Shown: positions 10,561 through 22,655 of the stretch, in pieces
Layout of the letters: each line of letters starts with the position of its first letter
Numbering within the stretch: position 1 is the stretch's first letter
NCBI GenBank assembly: GCA_963678675.1
Contig: OY783192.1
Coordinates: 14,740,424 to 14,804,423, forward strand
Source of the DNA: Xiphydria camelus
Taxonomy: Eukaryota > Arthropoda > Insecta > Hymenoptera > Xiphydriidae
Length of the DNA stretch: 64,000 nt
Direction of reading: 5' to 3'
Notes under the pieces: generated by a model
The model's database searches: none
What the model saw: the letters and a program-made list of their open reading frames with translations, nothing else
What the model was told of the DNA's origin: nothing
Made by a program: the position numbers and the translations under genes

Positions 10561-11382
10561 CTTGTATTTAAAATTATTCAAGACACATTTTAAATCTTAC
10601 ATATAAATTTAACTTTTTATAGAATTGGTCCGAATCGAATATTTTCATAAAATTACTAATACGAATTGTTATTTTAACGGAATGCAACTCAAATTATTAA
10701 TACTAAAAGAATTGAAAAATGTAATAAATCCCATATATTGTCTCTAATATTGCGACAAACTTCAACGATGGGTTCCTTGGATGAAAATAAGAAAAAAAGT
10801 TCCTATAACCATGGGTCCGGAAACGCTGAGTTTCGGAATTACATTAAAAAAAACATTTAAAATGCAATGACGCATCCCTTCTTCTGAAATGATACGTAAT
10901 ACTCCTAAGAAGACCCCATTACAAAAAATAAATAAAATAGAAGCTCTGCAAAAAGATGCTTATTATTATTAGTATAGAAAATTTGTATAAAAATGAACAC
11001 CCTGTTTCTCCGAAACTCGGCGTTTCCGAATCCATGTTCATAGCAACTTTTTTTCTTATTTTCATCCAAGGAACCCGTCCTTGAAGTTTGTAGCAATATT
11101 AAAGAATCACCCGGTATACTACACAGTCAAGTGGACGATTTATTACAATACTAATCTCAAAGACCTCGTTGATATAACTGGATATACTATTTTCATAAAA
11201 GGCGCAGGTAAATAACTCTTTTCGCAACTGGGAGTTCACTAAGAAGCACTGTCGTACACCGGGAGGTGAGAGGGGCGAAGAACTAGTCCGGTGCAGAGTC
11301 TCTGGTGAATTCAATGTTTTAATGCGAGTGAACTAATCCGAGAGAACTAATGTGAAATCCGAGTCTTGAGAAAAACTGTCTG

Positions 11383-11465
11383 TGGGACCAAATCCCGCTG
11401 CCGACTCCCTGTCCCCGAGATCGGGGCTCCTGATATCTAAACCTTAACCGCTAAGCTATCCCCTG
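11383..11465 (-). repeat. tRNA-like segment, probable SINE head or tRNA pseudogene
   Basis: Minus strand: GGGATAGCTTAGCGGTTAAG matches the tRNA box A consensus (TRGCNNAGYNGG). Further on, GGGATTTGGTCCC stands where a box B would be but fits poorly. No clover-leaf could be closed convincingly, so a functional tRNA is unlikely. Confidence 0.45.
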
Positions 11466-12077
11466 ATTGGTGGATAGTGATCGGGTGGGGGGCTGGCCCG
11501 AGACGGGCCTCGATTGGTGTGGCGATTCGTACGGGTCATGTCAAAAAAATTTAATTCAAGCAATTAATATTTAATTCAATTCACCATATAAATTACTTGC
11601 GGGGTCGCAAGTAATTATTTATTCACAACAATAAAATGATGTAATTGTTTCAATTGGGATGCGTGTAACTATAACTACCAAATTTTATTTGAAACAATTA
11701 AGAATTAGCATTGAACTGATTACAGGATTTTTGAAATAAGAAAATGTATTTTTGAATTAAGGAGTTTCGAGACCATTTATCTATCTAGGGGAACAGATGA
11801 GATTTCTATTGTATTCCTGCAGGCTTTTAACTTCTAAAAATTAAAATATGAGAAATAATAATCTTTATTTTATAAGAAATTAATAAATTTTAGCAATGAA
11901 AAATTTATTATTGATATCTCAATGTAAATATAAATTTTTTATAACACGTAACAACAATTTTTACGATTATTTATATCGTAAATAAACCGCATTATTTTTA
12001 GGTAAAACTTTTTTTTTAGTAGTTGTCAACACTGAAATTTACTAGCCCTGAGTATAGCAAAATGTCAACATATAATG

Positions 12078-12311
12078 TACGCTAGGTCCGTAGCTAAAGT
12101 GGCGCGGACAAGCGGTCAAAATGCGCAACTTTTGGAGGAGTCATATCCACTCATATCGCGAGGCAGGAGTCGACCTAGCCTTACTGACGAGTCCACAGCC
12201 GACTCCGGGACGAAATGCTACGGATGGATTGGCTCAGGCTCCTCCAATTTTTGCGCGTAAATCCCGTAAGTTGGCGCTCGCGTAGGCAACCTTCGGTACG
12301 GACCTAGCGTA
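12078..12311. mobile_element. Small TIR element carrying a hammerhead-like sequence
   Basis: Ends TACGCTAGGTCCGTA and TACGGACCTAGCGTA are inverted complements 234 bp apart. The interior is GC-richer than the flanks and has a second inverted set (TTTTGGAGGAG / CTCCTCCAATTT). No coding capacity. Sits just upstream of the Mutator-like gene, with which no link is shown. Confidence 0.6.
12089..12224 (+). ncRNA. Hammerhead ribozyme-like fold (candidate)
   Basis: CTGACGA at 12184-12190 is followed by GTCC, a 13-base loop, GGGAC and GAAA (12212-12215): both core boxes and a perfect 4-bp stem II. The next bases GCTACGGA (12217-12224) pair over 8 bp with TCCGTAGC upstream at 12087-12094, the place of stem III in a permuted fold, followed by TA at the expected cleavage position. 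Stem I (GGC..../GCC near 12180) is weak and one U is bulged next to GAAA. TCCGTAGC also belongs to the element's TIR, which may explain the pairing without a ribozyme. Confidence 0.35.
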
Positions 12312-12419
12312 TAAAATAAAAATAATTTGTTTATTTACAAAAGTATAACTCATGAATATAAACTGAACAAATTAATGCATAATTCATATTAATTGCAAAA
12401 AATATTACATTTATAAAAA

Positions 12420-15400
12420 ATGCCTAAAAAACAAAAAGTGGAGAGGCAAATGGGTAACTGATGCTGTGTATGCCAAACGACTGAAGCAAAGTGAAAATGG
12501 AAAAAAAAAACAAAAAAGAAGTTAGCTGTGAAAATAATGTATTTCCCATAAAAGGTAGTCGAATTATTATTAATCTAGAACATTTAGCTCATGAAATGAA
12601 ATGTAAATCATGTAATTGTCCATTACAATTAATTAACACCGTGGATGAGATAAAAAAAGGTCTAGCTTCAGTTTTAAAAGTAAAGTGTGACAATTGTTTA
12701 CTTGTGAATGACGTAACTACAGGAACATCTCATTAGCATGCAGACAAACATTTAAAATTTGATGTCAATTCTAAAGCTAGTTTAGGTAGGTAAAAATATT
12801 TTATAAATTAAAATATTAAATTGATGATTATTCCTTGATGGTAGTTTTTTAAATTTATAATAATATGTATTTACAATTTTCAATTATAGGTTGCTTGCAT
12901 ACTGGGATTGGGCATACTCAAATGGAAAAATTTTTTAGTATGTTTGACATGCCAAGCATGTCTGTTAAAACCTTTAAAAAGCACGAACGAGAGCTAGGCA
13001 AGTAACAGAAACAGTTGCAAAAGAAAGTTGCATGAATGCTGCAAACATTGAAGGATCTCTAACGATTGAAAAAGCTGAAGAATTATCAAAGCTGCTGTAA
13101 GTATTGGTTAGCCATGGTTGAAACTGATTGAAATGTTGAAACTTGGAGATTTCAAATAATTTTTATATTTTACTATGGTATTATAAGAATTGAATAATAT
13201 GAAGTATTTGTAACTGCTATAATTAAGTTGATTGTAATTATATCAAACTGTAAAAATTTTACTAATTAATTTTTCATATCATAAGAATCTCTGTACACAA
13301 TTTTGTAATATTGTTTGATTATTAAAATATAATCTATGTGAAAATTAATTGTTACTCAATTCAATCATTATTATTTTTATTAATATTTTTTCTTTACTTT
13401 TTATCATAATTTAGGCCAGAAGATAAGCAAGATAAGTTTGTCATTCCGACAAAAAATGGATCGGTAATTACAGATGCTGACACTGTCAAGATAATGGGCT
13501 GTGTTGATATGGGATACAGTGGTCGTGGAAATGAATTCACATACGATAGTCTTAATGGGTATGCAGCTATGATCGGAGCGCAAAGTGGCCTCATCGTAGA
13601 TTATGGAACAACAAATAAAATATGTCGAATGTGTAGCAGGGGTCACCTAAAACATGACCATGATTGTCGGCTAAATTTTTATGGGAGCGCGAAAGCAATG
13701 GAGGCTTCTGTTGCTACGCGACTAGTTAACGCGAGAGTTCAATACTAAAAGAAAATAATCTCCAGGTTGGCGTATTTATAAGTGATAATGATTCCTCAAG
13801 TATATGTAGTATACGAAAAACAACGGATCATGATGTCCTTCATTTTACTGATAAAAATCATAATTTTATAAAGGAGTTAAAAATATTTTATATACAGTAG
13901 CAAAAGAAAATGACCCGGATCGCGAGAATTATCACATGAAGCAATCAAATTTGTAGAAAGATGTTTTTCATTTGCCATTCACCAAAATAAAAATAAGAGT
14001 ACTTCTGTTGTAGCAGCTGCGATAAGAAATATTCCGAATCATGTTTTCAACCATCATAAAAATTGCGGTGACTGGTGTGGTTTTACCAAAGATCCACAAA
14101 ACTATGAACATCAAATTATTCCTAGTGGCTTAAAAAATCCAAAATTGTTTCAAGCTCTTGTTTCAAAATTCAATAAATTGGCAGAAAATGCACAGAAATT
14201 CCAAATTGAAGCATCGACTCAAGGAAACGTGAGTTTGAACTCTATCACGGCAAGAAAAGCTCCAAAGCAAACTTCATACAGTCTTTCTGAGTCAGCTGAT
14301 TTTTGTTTTGCATGTGCCGTTAACCAGAAAAACGTTGGGGACAATTATATCACCCGTGTGATAACTAACAATAAGTCAAATATGCAAACAGGAAATACCT
14401 TAAATCGTATAATTAAACGTAATGAAAAAATTAGGAATAAAAGAAGAGTAAATGCATCTAAACCAGCGTTCAAGAATGCTCGTCGAGAACGTAAAAAAAA
14501 CGTTCACAACTACGTAATAGAAGAGAAACTAGTGATATATACCCTTATCAACGTAATATTGGGCTACTTATGGTGAATGAAGCAGATAAACAAAATATAC
14601 CTCAGACAGATCTTCTTAACCCACCAACAAACATTTTATCTGAAATGTATACAATAGTTTATTTTGACCTAGAAACTTCGGGCTTTCCGATGACAGCAGA
14701 TATTCTCCAGATTGCTATGAAGGCTGAAGGGCTTAAGTTTGATAAATATGTTACACCACGGCAATTAATTCCGCGAAGAGTAACTGACGCTAATGGATTA
14801 TCAAACGAAGGCGTTAAACTTTCTTATCATGGCCAGGAAGTCCAAACGTCTTCACTCTCAAATGTTTCGAAGCAGTTGTTAACATTTTTTAAAAATGTCA
14901 ACAAACCTTGCATTCTAGTCGCCTACAATTCCTCTTTTGATTCTATAAGATTAACAAGAGCAGTGAAAAATAAAAATATGCTTGGTGATTTTAAATCTAT
15001 TATTGATAGCTATGTTGATACTTTAGCACTTTTAAAAAAAAATTCCTGAAAGAAAAGCTAAAGGACAATTACAATTAACGTGTTTGGCTGCTGAAATTTT
15101 AGCACTGTCGACTAAAAATGCACATAATGCTGATTATGATGTGTATTTGCTAGAAAAACTTGTCGAACATCACCTTAATATTGATGATTCGAGAGATAAG
15201 TTCTAAAATAAATTTCCAAGAAATTAAAAAAAAAGTAAATACCAAAAAAGCTGCAGGACCTATAATAGCAACGCTACAGCCGTTGAAAAATATTATTTCA
15301 GATGTCATGATTAAAAGACTAGCATTGTTTAATATTAACTATGACTTAATTATTAAAACATTTTACGATAATGGTGTAAGTGGGGTAACTAAACTACTTA

Positions 15401-15474
15401 AGCAATCTCAAAATAGAAAAACACAGGTGATAAAAAGTCAAAAAATTTTTAATGTTATCTTAAAGCACATTTAA
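12420..15474 (+). pseudogene. Mutator-like transposase fused to a DEDDh exonuclease domain, spliced, decayed
   Basis: Order: basic start (MPKKQK near 12420), a CxxC zinc-finger-like region (KCKSCNC near 12600, CDNCLL near 12690), intron 12790-12889 (GT...AG), exon GCLHTGIGHTQMEKFFSMFD, intron 13097-13414 (GTAAGT...TTTAG), then CVDMGYSGRGNEF (first D), KICRMCSRGHLKHDHDC, ISDNDSSSI (second D), NHHKNCGDWCGF, KLAENAQKF and ARKAPKQTSYS. This matches the Mutator-like transposase domain of arthropod TE proteins. Where I expect an acidic residue (..TQANES..) it reads TQGNVS. Downstream, VYFDLETSGF, YNSSFDSIRL and NAHNADYDVYLLEKLV are exonuclease motifs I, II and III of the DEDDh (DnaQ-like) fold. Frameshifts at about 13740, 13880, 14575, 15045 and 15200 and the altered site show decay. 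Confidence 0.75.
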
Positions 15475-15479
15475 AGTAT

Positions 15480-16730
15480 ATTTAACATTATTAAAGTTAT
15501 TATTTTAAAGAAAAGTTTGATCTTATAAAGTAATATATAATTGTCATACTATTCTTAAACCAGAAATACATTTATTGACATAATGTTTGTACGACTGTTA
15601 TAACATCAAAATATAATAAAAGGGCAATTTTGATTAAATCATATTTTAAAATAATACTTATTTTTTTCCAATCATTTTTTAATAAATATTGTTGTAATTG
15701 GAATATTTGTCATGTACCTAACCATCTATATATTTTTGGATTTGTGTTGCTGTACTTTTCCCGAGTTTAAAGAATTTGATTTGTATTTATTTATTATAAT
15801 TATTATTATTATATACCACTGATTGCAAAGTTAATTGTAAAACAATTATTAAGAATCAATTTTTAAAATCCTTTTTAACAGATATAAATATTAAAACTAT
15901 TGAATATTAACAAGTATTCTTTTATATAGCGTATTAACCTTAAACTTTTTAATTCTATTCAAACTACGCGCCATTCAACATACGAGCAACGTTGCCATGT
16001 TTATGTGTTGACACTGCTATTTTCCATTTTTATACATATTTTAATTGAAATAAATAAATAATAGCACTGAGAAAGTTATTAATTTTAGTATCATCATGAA
16101 GCTTAAGATTTTATGAATATCAATAAAAGTTTTTCATACTAATGGTAACGTTTTATTGCCTTAAAACCAACATTTATTACCACTCCTCCATATACTACCA
16201 TGTAAAAAAGACTGTCTTTAATAATTTATTTCTCAAAAACGGTACAGAGAATCGACTTGAAATTTTAACAGAAGACGTATTTAATATTCATTAATTAATA
16301 TACAAAATTTCAAATTTTTGGTAATGCTTCCAGTTTGGTCTCGAAACTCCTTAATTGCATCAAAGATTATTCACATACAGAGAATATTTGTTGTAATTAA
16401 ATGGATTGTTAAAGGAAATAAATATTTATTTGAATGTATCAAATTTTATTTAATACAAGTAATTGAAGACATAAGTGAATAAAGGTGTCATTTAACATTT
16501 TGAAACTTTCGAGTTATTTCATAAAACGCGTTTTGAACTAGAACTTTTAAAATTGTTATTCAATTTTCTTTAGTAATATCGCATAAATTAGTTCAAAATA
16601 AGTTAATTTCTTTGATGAATTCTAATAAGCGCAAAAATGTAAGATGTCTTTACTAAATTTAGATTTACGTGTACATAACACCTTAATCCACCAACTTTAA
16701 CCTTTTAACGGCGGGGCTGGGTTCAAGCGG
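15480..16730. other. Very AT-rich region without gene
   Basis: Long runs of A/T, several AATAAA-like signals, no reading frame or terminal repeat I can support. It may contain the 3' flank of the Mutator-like element. Confidence 0.4.
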
Positions 16731-16769
16731 GAAAAATAGTGTGAAAATTCCTAGAATGATCCTTCACCT

Positions 16770-17100
16770 TGAATGACCTTGAATCCAAGATGGCAGATCC
16801 AATATGGAGGTTGATGAATTCCAGAAACGTATCAAAATTTGAAGATAATGGCCCAAAACTTGTTACCCTGGGGTTTTCGGGGTCACTCATCACTATGCTG
16901 ATATACAAATCGGTCTATCTCAAATCCAAGATGGCGGATCAAATATGGCGGATCCAGTATTGCGGATGTTGAATTCCACAAGTTTATCAAAATTTGAAGA
17001 TTATTGCCCGAAACATGTTACTCTGGGGTTTTCGGGGTCACTCATTACGTTGATGTATCCAACTCGGTCTATTCTCAAATCCAAGATTCCCAAATCCAAA
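16770..17100 (+). repeat. Two tandem units of about 145 bp ('AAGATGGCGGATC' repeat)
   Basis: Each unit contains CCAAGATGGCRGATC, ATCAAAATTTGAAGAT, ACTCTGGGGTTTTCGGGGTC-type sequence and CTCAT. Units start near 16788 and 16927. It borders the foldback at 17125 and resembles the subterminal repeats at 34.7 and 37.6 kb. Confidence 0.65.
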
Positions 17101-17124
17101 GTGATTTTTTGTTGTTGTTACTAT

Positions 17125-18345
17125 TTTGGCCTCAAATTTCATATTTCCCGTTTTTACTTCTACTCGATGTAACTTTACGAAAAATTATCGAAACATTTCG
17201 AACTCAATGGCATCTTAAAGTGTAGATTCTCCCGATTAAAATAAGTACCTGAGAAATTATCTAGGATTTTTATGTCGATATGTTCTACTTGTATGAATCG
17301 ACCAAAATGGAAAAAATTAATTGAAGGATTACCTTGTTCTTCCGCAATGGAGGATGTAGGTGGTAGATACTCTATCACACTTTATTGTACCCGCTACTTT
17401 TACTTCCCATTACGGAATTTTGTCAACCTAAAATTCAGTAGATATCGCCGGTATTAGCATTAACCCAATCATACCACGAGGAAGTTACACAATCGGATTT
17501 ACGCTTCACTGTCACTCTCCGTTTGTGAGTCAGTCAGTCAATCTGTCTATCTATTTATGGAGCAATTTGCGCCTACAAAGATGGGACCCCGCGATTCGTC
17601 ACTCTAGCAGTACTTTTTGACTCCAACTTTGACTACAAACTTGAATCCCATTAGACATATTTGGAATATAGTTGGTCGACAGTTGAGGCGAACTTACCCT
17701 CAAATCGCAAATTTGAACTAATTAGCGCACGCTTTCTCTCAAATTTAGCAAACAATCCCGCAGGCGGCAGTGCGATACGTCGTTGCATAAACATGCAATA
17801 ACGTTTGCAAGATGTTATACGGAGCAAGGGTGGTAATTACACGGTATTAACGCTCTCTCCCTCTCACTCTACAAAAAGTTCGATGTCAAAAAATACTCAT
17901 AAACTTGTTCCATAAACAGACAGACAAACAGACTGATTGACTGGCTCACAGACGGAGAGATAGACAGCGAAGCGTAAATCCGACCGTGTAACTTCCTCGT
18001 GGTACGCTTCGGGTAATGCTAATGCTATACCAGCTGTATCTACTGTATTTTACGTTGAAAAAATTCCGTAGTGATAAGTAAAAGTAGCGGGTACAAAGAA
18101 GTGTTATAAAGTATCACCTACATCCTCCACTGCGGAAAAGCAGGGTGATTCCTTAATTCATTTTCCCATTTTGGTCGATTCAAACAAGTAGAACATATCG
18201 AAATAAAAATCTTAGATACTTTTCTGAGGTACTCGTTTTAATTGAGAGAATTTACACTTTAAGATGCCGTTTAGTTTGAAATGTTTCGATAATTTTTTGT
18301 AAAGTTAAATCGAGTAGAATCAAAAACGAAAAATATCAAATTTTT
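17125..18345. mobile_element. Foldback element with arms of about 400 bp
   Basis: Left arm (about 17130-17545) contains TCGATGTAACTTTACGAAAA, TGTTCTACTTGTATGAATCG and CGAGGAAGTTACACAATCGG; the right arm (about 17935-18340) contains their reverse complements in mirror order. The 390-bp centre has no long frame. Arms differ by scattered substitutions, so the element is old. Confidence 0.75.
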
Positions 18346-18493
18346 AACGTAATCTTAAAATGGATATTATCCATCAAAATTGGTATAAATTGAAAAGCAG
18401 TAAGTTTGTCATAATGGACAAATTCCAATCATTCGATTGATCGGTAACCAAAATTCGTACGATAATTAGTTATCTTGTCATGAGCGTCCAAAG

Positions 18494-18594
18494 TGATTTC
18501 GGTGGTATTAGTTTCAATTGACTCTATACAAGTCTTTTACAATGCTTCTTCGTAGAGCCAATTGAAACTAATACCACCGGAATCAAATTCAGAG
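18494..18594. repeat. Short palindromic MITE-like hairpin
   Basis: GGTGGTATTAGTTTCAATTG is mirrored by CAATTGAAACTAATACCACC around a 45-bp centre. No target duplication was identified. Confidence 0.65.
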
Positions 18595-18611
18595 AAACTG
18601 ATATCGAAGTT

Positions 18612-18983
18612 TCACTTCTTCCGCGTGTGGCGGCCACACGTTTTATGTTTTTTTTTGTTGAATTCAATATGAATTTTTTTATGGGCACAAAATGTAGTGT
18701 AAGGAGTATCATATTCACTGGATGTATTTTCACCGATTTTGGATCCTCCAGGAACTTGAAAATCTGTTACATTCTCCAGGGTTTGGGACTGGTGTTGATC
18801 TGCATTAGCAGATATAGCAATATTTGATTGTGTTAATTTAATTCTCTCTCTCCATTTTCGACTTCGTTCTGCATCAGTTTTAGGTAGTGTCTTCATGATT
18901 GTTTTCTTTATACGGTGCCTGCCACGAAACTCTTTTGTCCGTTGTTTTCCTGTCTTTGTCATAATAATTTTAATATAACACAC
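18612..18983 (-). CDS. Hypothetical basic protein with KTDAERSRKWRER motif
   Basis: 123 codons from the ATG at 18981-18983 to a stop near 18612. The N-terminal third is strongly basic (RTKEFRGRHRIKKTIMKTLP) and leads to KTDAERSRKWRERIKL. A DAERSR.WRER block followed by a polar, Q/S/T-rich stretch is common at the N-terminus of TE-encoded proteins of arthropods, so I suspect a first exon of such a protein. The last 20 residues are lysine-rich. No partner exon was found and the neighbourhood is repeats. Could be spurious. Confidence 0.3.
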   Translation of the reverse strand: MCYIKIIMTKTGKQRTKEFRGRHRIKKTIMKTLPKTDAERSRKWRERIKLTQSNIAISANADQHQSQTLENVTDFQVPGGSKIGENTSSEYDTPYTTFCAHKKIHIEFNKKKHKTCGRHTRKK

Positions 18984-19140
18984 ATGCGAAAGAATGTTCA
19001 GTGTTCATTGACGTTAACGAAATTTAAAGTTTATTTTACACGTTGCCTGTCACTGTACTCCTTTGACCGTTCTGTTGTTTTTTTGCAACAATAATTATAA
19101 ATTAATACACACACACACACACGCACATGAAAGAATGTAC
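18912..19140. repeat. Degenerate tandem duplication with a CA microsatellite
   Basis: The phrase 'CACGAAACTCTTTTGTCCGT ... ACACACATGCGAAAGAATGT' at 18920-18995 recurs in altered form at 19045-19140, where (CA)n has expanded at about 19108-19124. Confidence 0.55.
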
Positions 19141-19799
19141 AATAATGCATGGTGGTTACTCGAGAAAGGTCACGACTCCGATCGCAGACTACACGAGCTC
19201 CATATAGCCGGCCATTGGATGCGGTAAAATCCGGAAAACTGAAAATGTACAAACGAAATACAAACAACTCACAAGTAACTCTGCGCCCTCTAGTCTGGCT
19301 TCTCATATCATCTTACGGATACGCCCAAAAAAGGGTCCCAAACGCTAGATTTATGGTGAGACTAAACAGTCCTCTTAGTGGAGGTGCGACACTGCGTCGC
19401 CTCATAATACGAACAATAGCTTTCATCGCCTGAAGAAACCCTCTCAAGCAACACAAACCAGCCCCCCTCTGCACAGTCTAAACAGCGATTGATTTTTGCG
19501 TCATTTTTCTTCAGTTTCAAGTTAATAACTATGACATGTGCGATCAAGAGTAGATCTCCTCGAGGTCGTAAATCCCGAAGGCACTACTGCGTGACACGAA
19601 TAGTGACCGAAAACGTAGAGTGGTGGATTTAAACCGTATCGGTTAGTTGAAATGATTTAACACTGTACTCACAATATTACTGGTGATTATATTGGATTCA
19701 AAGAGATACAGTAATTCCGTGATGTAGCCGTGGTTTATAATTAGATACACTGAGAGGTAGTTTTGAGGGAAATGTGTGAGACTGCGAACGCATTCGTAA

Positions 19800-20160
19800 C
19801 CCCCATTCACCAAAACATACCGCCTGCCTCGCTGTTGCGACCGATGTACAGATGACATCTAGATTAATGCGTTACTTAGGTTGCGATAATAGTGAGCCTC
19901 GCCGCGTGAGTGATAGTCGCACGGCGGCTTGGCGCTCCAGCCTCGCAAAACCGACACATGGCTTGCCTGGCAAAGGCGATAGTCTACGTATAGTCCAAGA
20001 GCCAGAGCCAAAAAAGGTCTCTGAATTTAATAAGCCCAGTTTTTTTCATAGTTTATTACAGTGGTTGTGTCGACAAACATACTGCGGTCAGTCAAGCGAA
20101 AGCTGGGGCATATGTCTCAGGGACGCTATCAAAGTTGTCGTTCCTGCCGGGGTAATAATT
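19800..20160. repeat. Remnant shared with 49.9-50.2 kb
   Basis: CCAAAACATACCGC and GTTGCGACCGATGTACA here match CCAAAACCTACCGC and ATTGTGACCGATTTACA near 50050, and GCGTTACTTAGGTTGCGATA matches the complement of sequence at 50163-50185. The shared blocks mark an old TE family that I cannot name. Confidence 0.5.
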
Positions 20161-20328
20161 TGAATTTAATAAGTTTGAAAATCGGTATACAACTTGTATA
20201 TTGCATATAAATAAAGGTTACGAAGTCAGTCAGCTGAATGTGGGGGCGGAGCTGGTCAATCAGCAAAAAAAGAAATGTTAATTTCGCGCGCGCTCGGCGT
20301 TGCAGGCGATTTTAAATCAGAGTATAGA

Positions 20329-21619
20329 AAAGAGCGCAGGTATACTCGTAGGAGGGGTAAGAGACAATAGCTCGGGGTCTGTTCCGTCGCACCGAGCGTA
20401 CATAGGTCGTAAATATCACGGACAATTCGTTAACAGCCATCTCCCGCAGTACCCGCTTTGACCGGTACCGTCATAAAAGTGATCCGAGCCGGCTAAAGGA
20501 GAGGAGTGTCCGATGCCGCCGATGAACAATTGGGGAATTTTGATACTTAGTTTTTCCATTTCGCCAGCGTCATCGACATCCTTCCCCTGGCCAATCAGGG
20601 TGCGTCGCGTCGCGTCACGTTAGCCCACGCTATCCCTTCCATTGGGCTACGATGCGAATATATAAATCGGGGCTAAAAGCGTGTCCTTCAATGTACTATC
20701 AACCATCAAGTGTCGTGTCTCAATTCGTGTTGTATTGAACAATGGTTAAACCGTAGTGAGTGACGCATGTGTTTCGTCTCAAAATGAACAAAATTTGTGT
20801 ATTCTGCCTCAAGAAGCATCAGCTATTAATATAATTTACAGAGAAGACTTTAACAAATTGTAAAGCAATTTTACGAATTCGTGCAAAATATAATTTAACG
20901 TATGACAATATATCTTTGCCGTCGAATCCAGGACAAATTGAGTGCTACCATGTAGTTTGCTACAGAAAGTTTACGGCTTTAAGTAAAAAGTATAGACAAG
21001 AGTTAAGGTAAGATACAATTCAACATAAACATTTTGTGCATGCTCAAAATAGTTTATTTCGTACTTATTATCGATATGACTTGAACACCTATTGAAGTAA
21101 GAAGTTGCGTTGTTGACGTTTAAGCGAAATCAACGAATTTGATGATTCGGAGGCAGAATTTGATAATGAATGAGTTATTAAAATATTATTTGTAATGTCT
21201 ATTCTGTACATACATAATACATTTTCAATATTATTATATTATAATTAATTAATAGCCTATTGAACCTAGTTCGTTAAATAATAATTTATATATTCGTATC
21301 GTAGCCCAATGGAGGGGATAGCGTGGGCTAACGTGACGCGACGCGCCCTGATCGGCCAGAGGAGGGATGTCGATGACGCCGGCGAAATGGAAAAACTAAG
21401 TATCAAAATTCCCCAATTGTTCATCGGCGGCATCGGACACTCCTCTCCTTTAGCCGGCTCGGATCACTTTTATGACGGTACCGGTCAAAGCGGGCACTGC
21501 GGGAGATGGCTGTTAACGAATTGGTCCGTGATATTTACGACCTATGTACGCTCGGTGCGACGGAACAGACCCCGAGCTATTGTCTCTTACCCCCCCTACG
21601 AGTATACCTGCGCTCTTTC
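20329..21619. mobile_element. Element with 340-bp inverted repeats
   Basis: The left arm (20329-20667) runs from AAAGAGCGCAGGTATACTCG through CCGGCTAAAGGAGAGGAGTG to AGCCCACGCTATCCCTTCCA; the right arm (21290-21619) is its reverse complement with few differences, so the insertion is fairly young. The arms are GC-rich compared with the AT-rich centre. A related partial end lies at 50240-50420 and a weaker one near 37360. The centre holds one truncated exon (20784-21007). Confidence 0.8.
20784..21007 (+). pseudogene. First exon of a TE-encoded zinc-finger protein
   Basis: Reads MNKICVFCLKKHQLL, a stop, FTEKTLTNCKAILR, RAKYNLTYDNISLPS and ECYHVVCYRKFTALSKKYRQ, ending at a canonical donor (AAG|GTAAGA at 21008). 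The CxxC....HxxCYxxFTAL spacing is a treble-clef-like N-terminal finger that I recognise from several arthropod TE proteins. No downstream exon lies within the element, so it is an internally deleted derivative that keeps only the 5' end of its parent's gene. The in-frame TAA after HQLLI could be decay. Confidence 0.5.
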
Positions 21620-21639
21620 CTGGGTCATTCTCATATAAT

Positions 21640-22220
21640 GTCCATATTTACCGTCTCAGTGTAATGAAATGTTTTCTAGTACTATATCATTTTAAATTAA
21701 AAACCGCTATATAACGCTCCAAGTATACGTACTTCAGTCCATTATCGATATTACTGTTTAAAAATATTTTCCAGTTTTTATCATGCCTAAAATACTAATA
21801 GTGTCAGGGTTCGTCACGGTCCCTACCATACCTTTAGTCAGATTTATCAATATTACAATCAAAATAAATAGAATTATTTCGGTAGAACTTTGTAAAAATA
21901 TTGCTAGAACATTGAAATAACTGTTACAAAGAAAAAAAATTAACTTTTTCTTTTCTACTTGGTTAAAAAAAAATAAAATGAGCATGAGCATAATTATATA
22001 ACTATGAATGACTAGAGGACCGACCCAACTACTTCCGGCCAAATGTCAAGGAAATTCAAAAGTTGGAGTATGCCATCGGACATACTGTACTTAGAGTTAA
22101 AGGTAAAATGTCTACATGAATTTCTGTAGACGACGAAAATATAAGAAAAATCCGATGGCCTGTAAATTCGAAAGCGGTATGTTTTATTTCTCCATACTAA
22201 GGCAAAGTGAAAAATATAAG
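21640..22220. other. Unassigned AT-rich spacer
   Basis: No supported frame or inverted repeat. It ends at the Helitron. Confidence 0.35.
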
Positions 22221-22223
22221 GGC

Positions 22224-22655
22224 TCTTCTATATATATAAAAATGAATGTTTGTCTGTCTGTCTGTCTGTCTGTATGTCTCGTATGCCTTCCTAAACCGTT
22301 CATCCGATTGCGATGAAATTTTGGGAAATGGTTGGACGCATGCCTGCGATGGTTTCTGAGTTAGTAAATCTTATACAGGGTGTTCAAAAAGTCGAACTAT
22401 ACTTGACCTAAATTTGACCTCCGCTGACAATAAAGGTAACATGAAAAAAATGGTCAAGGACACATTTGAACGTGAAAAAAAATTAATTTGACCTCGATAT
22501 AACCTTGAAGGTCATGGTCGAGGTCAAATCCAATATGACCATTGCGTAGCCCGGGAAAAATACTAAAAGTTTTGTATTAAAAATGTATTTAAACAATGGT
22601 GGACGGACAAAATCAATCCACAATCTACCCGTGCGAAGCCGGGACGGGCTGCTAG
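22224..22655 (+). mobile_element. Non-autonomous Helitron
   Basis: 5' end TCTATATATATAAAAATGAA followed by a (TGTC)n run and CCGTTCATCCGATTGCGATG; 3' end CCGTGCGAAGCCGGGACGGG then CTGCTAG, with T following. These are the typical start and the CTAG-terminated hairpin end of arthropod Helitrons. It encodes no Rep/helicase. The exact 5' base is uncertain by three bases. Confidence 0.75.
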
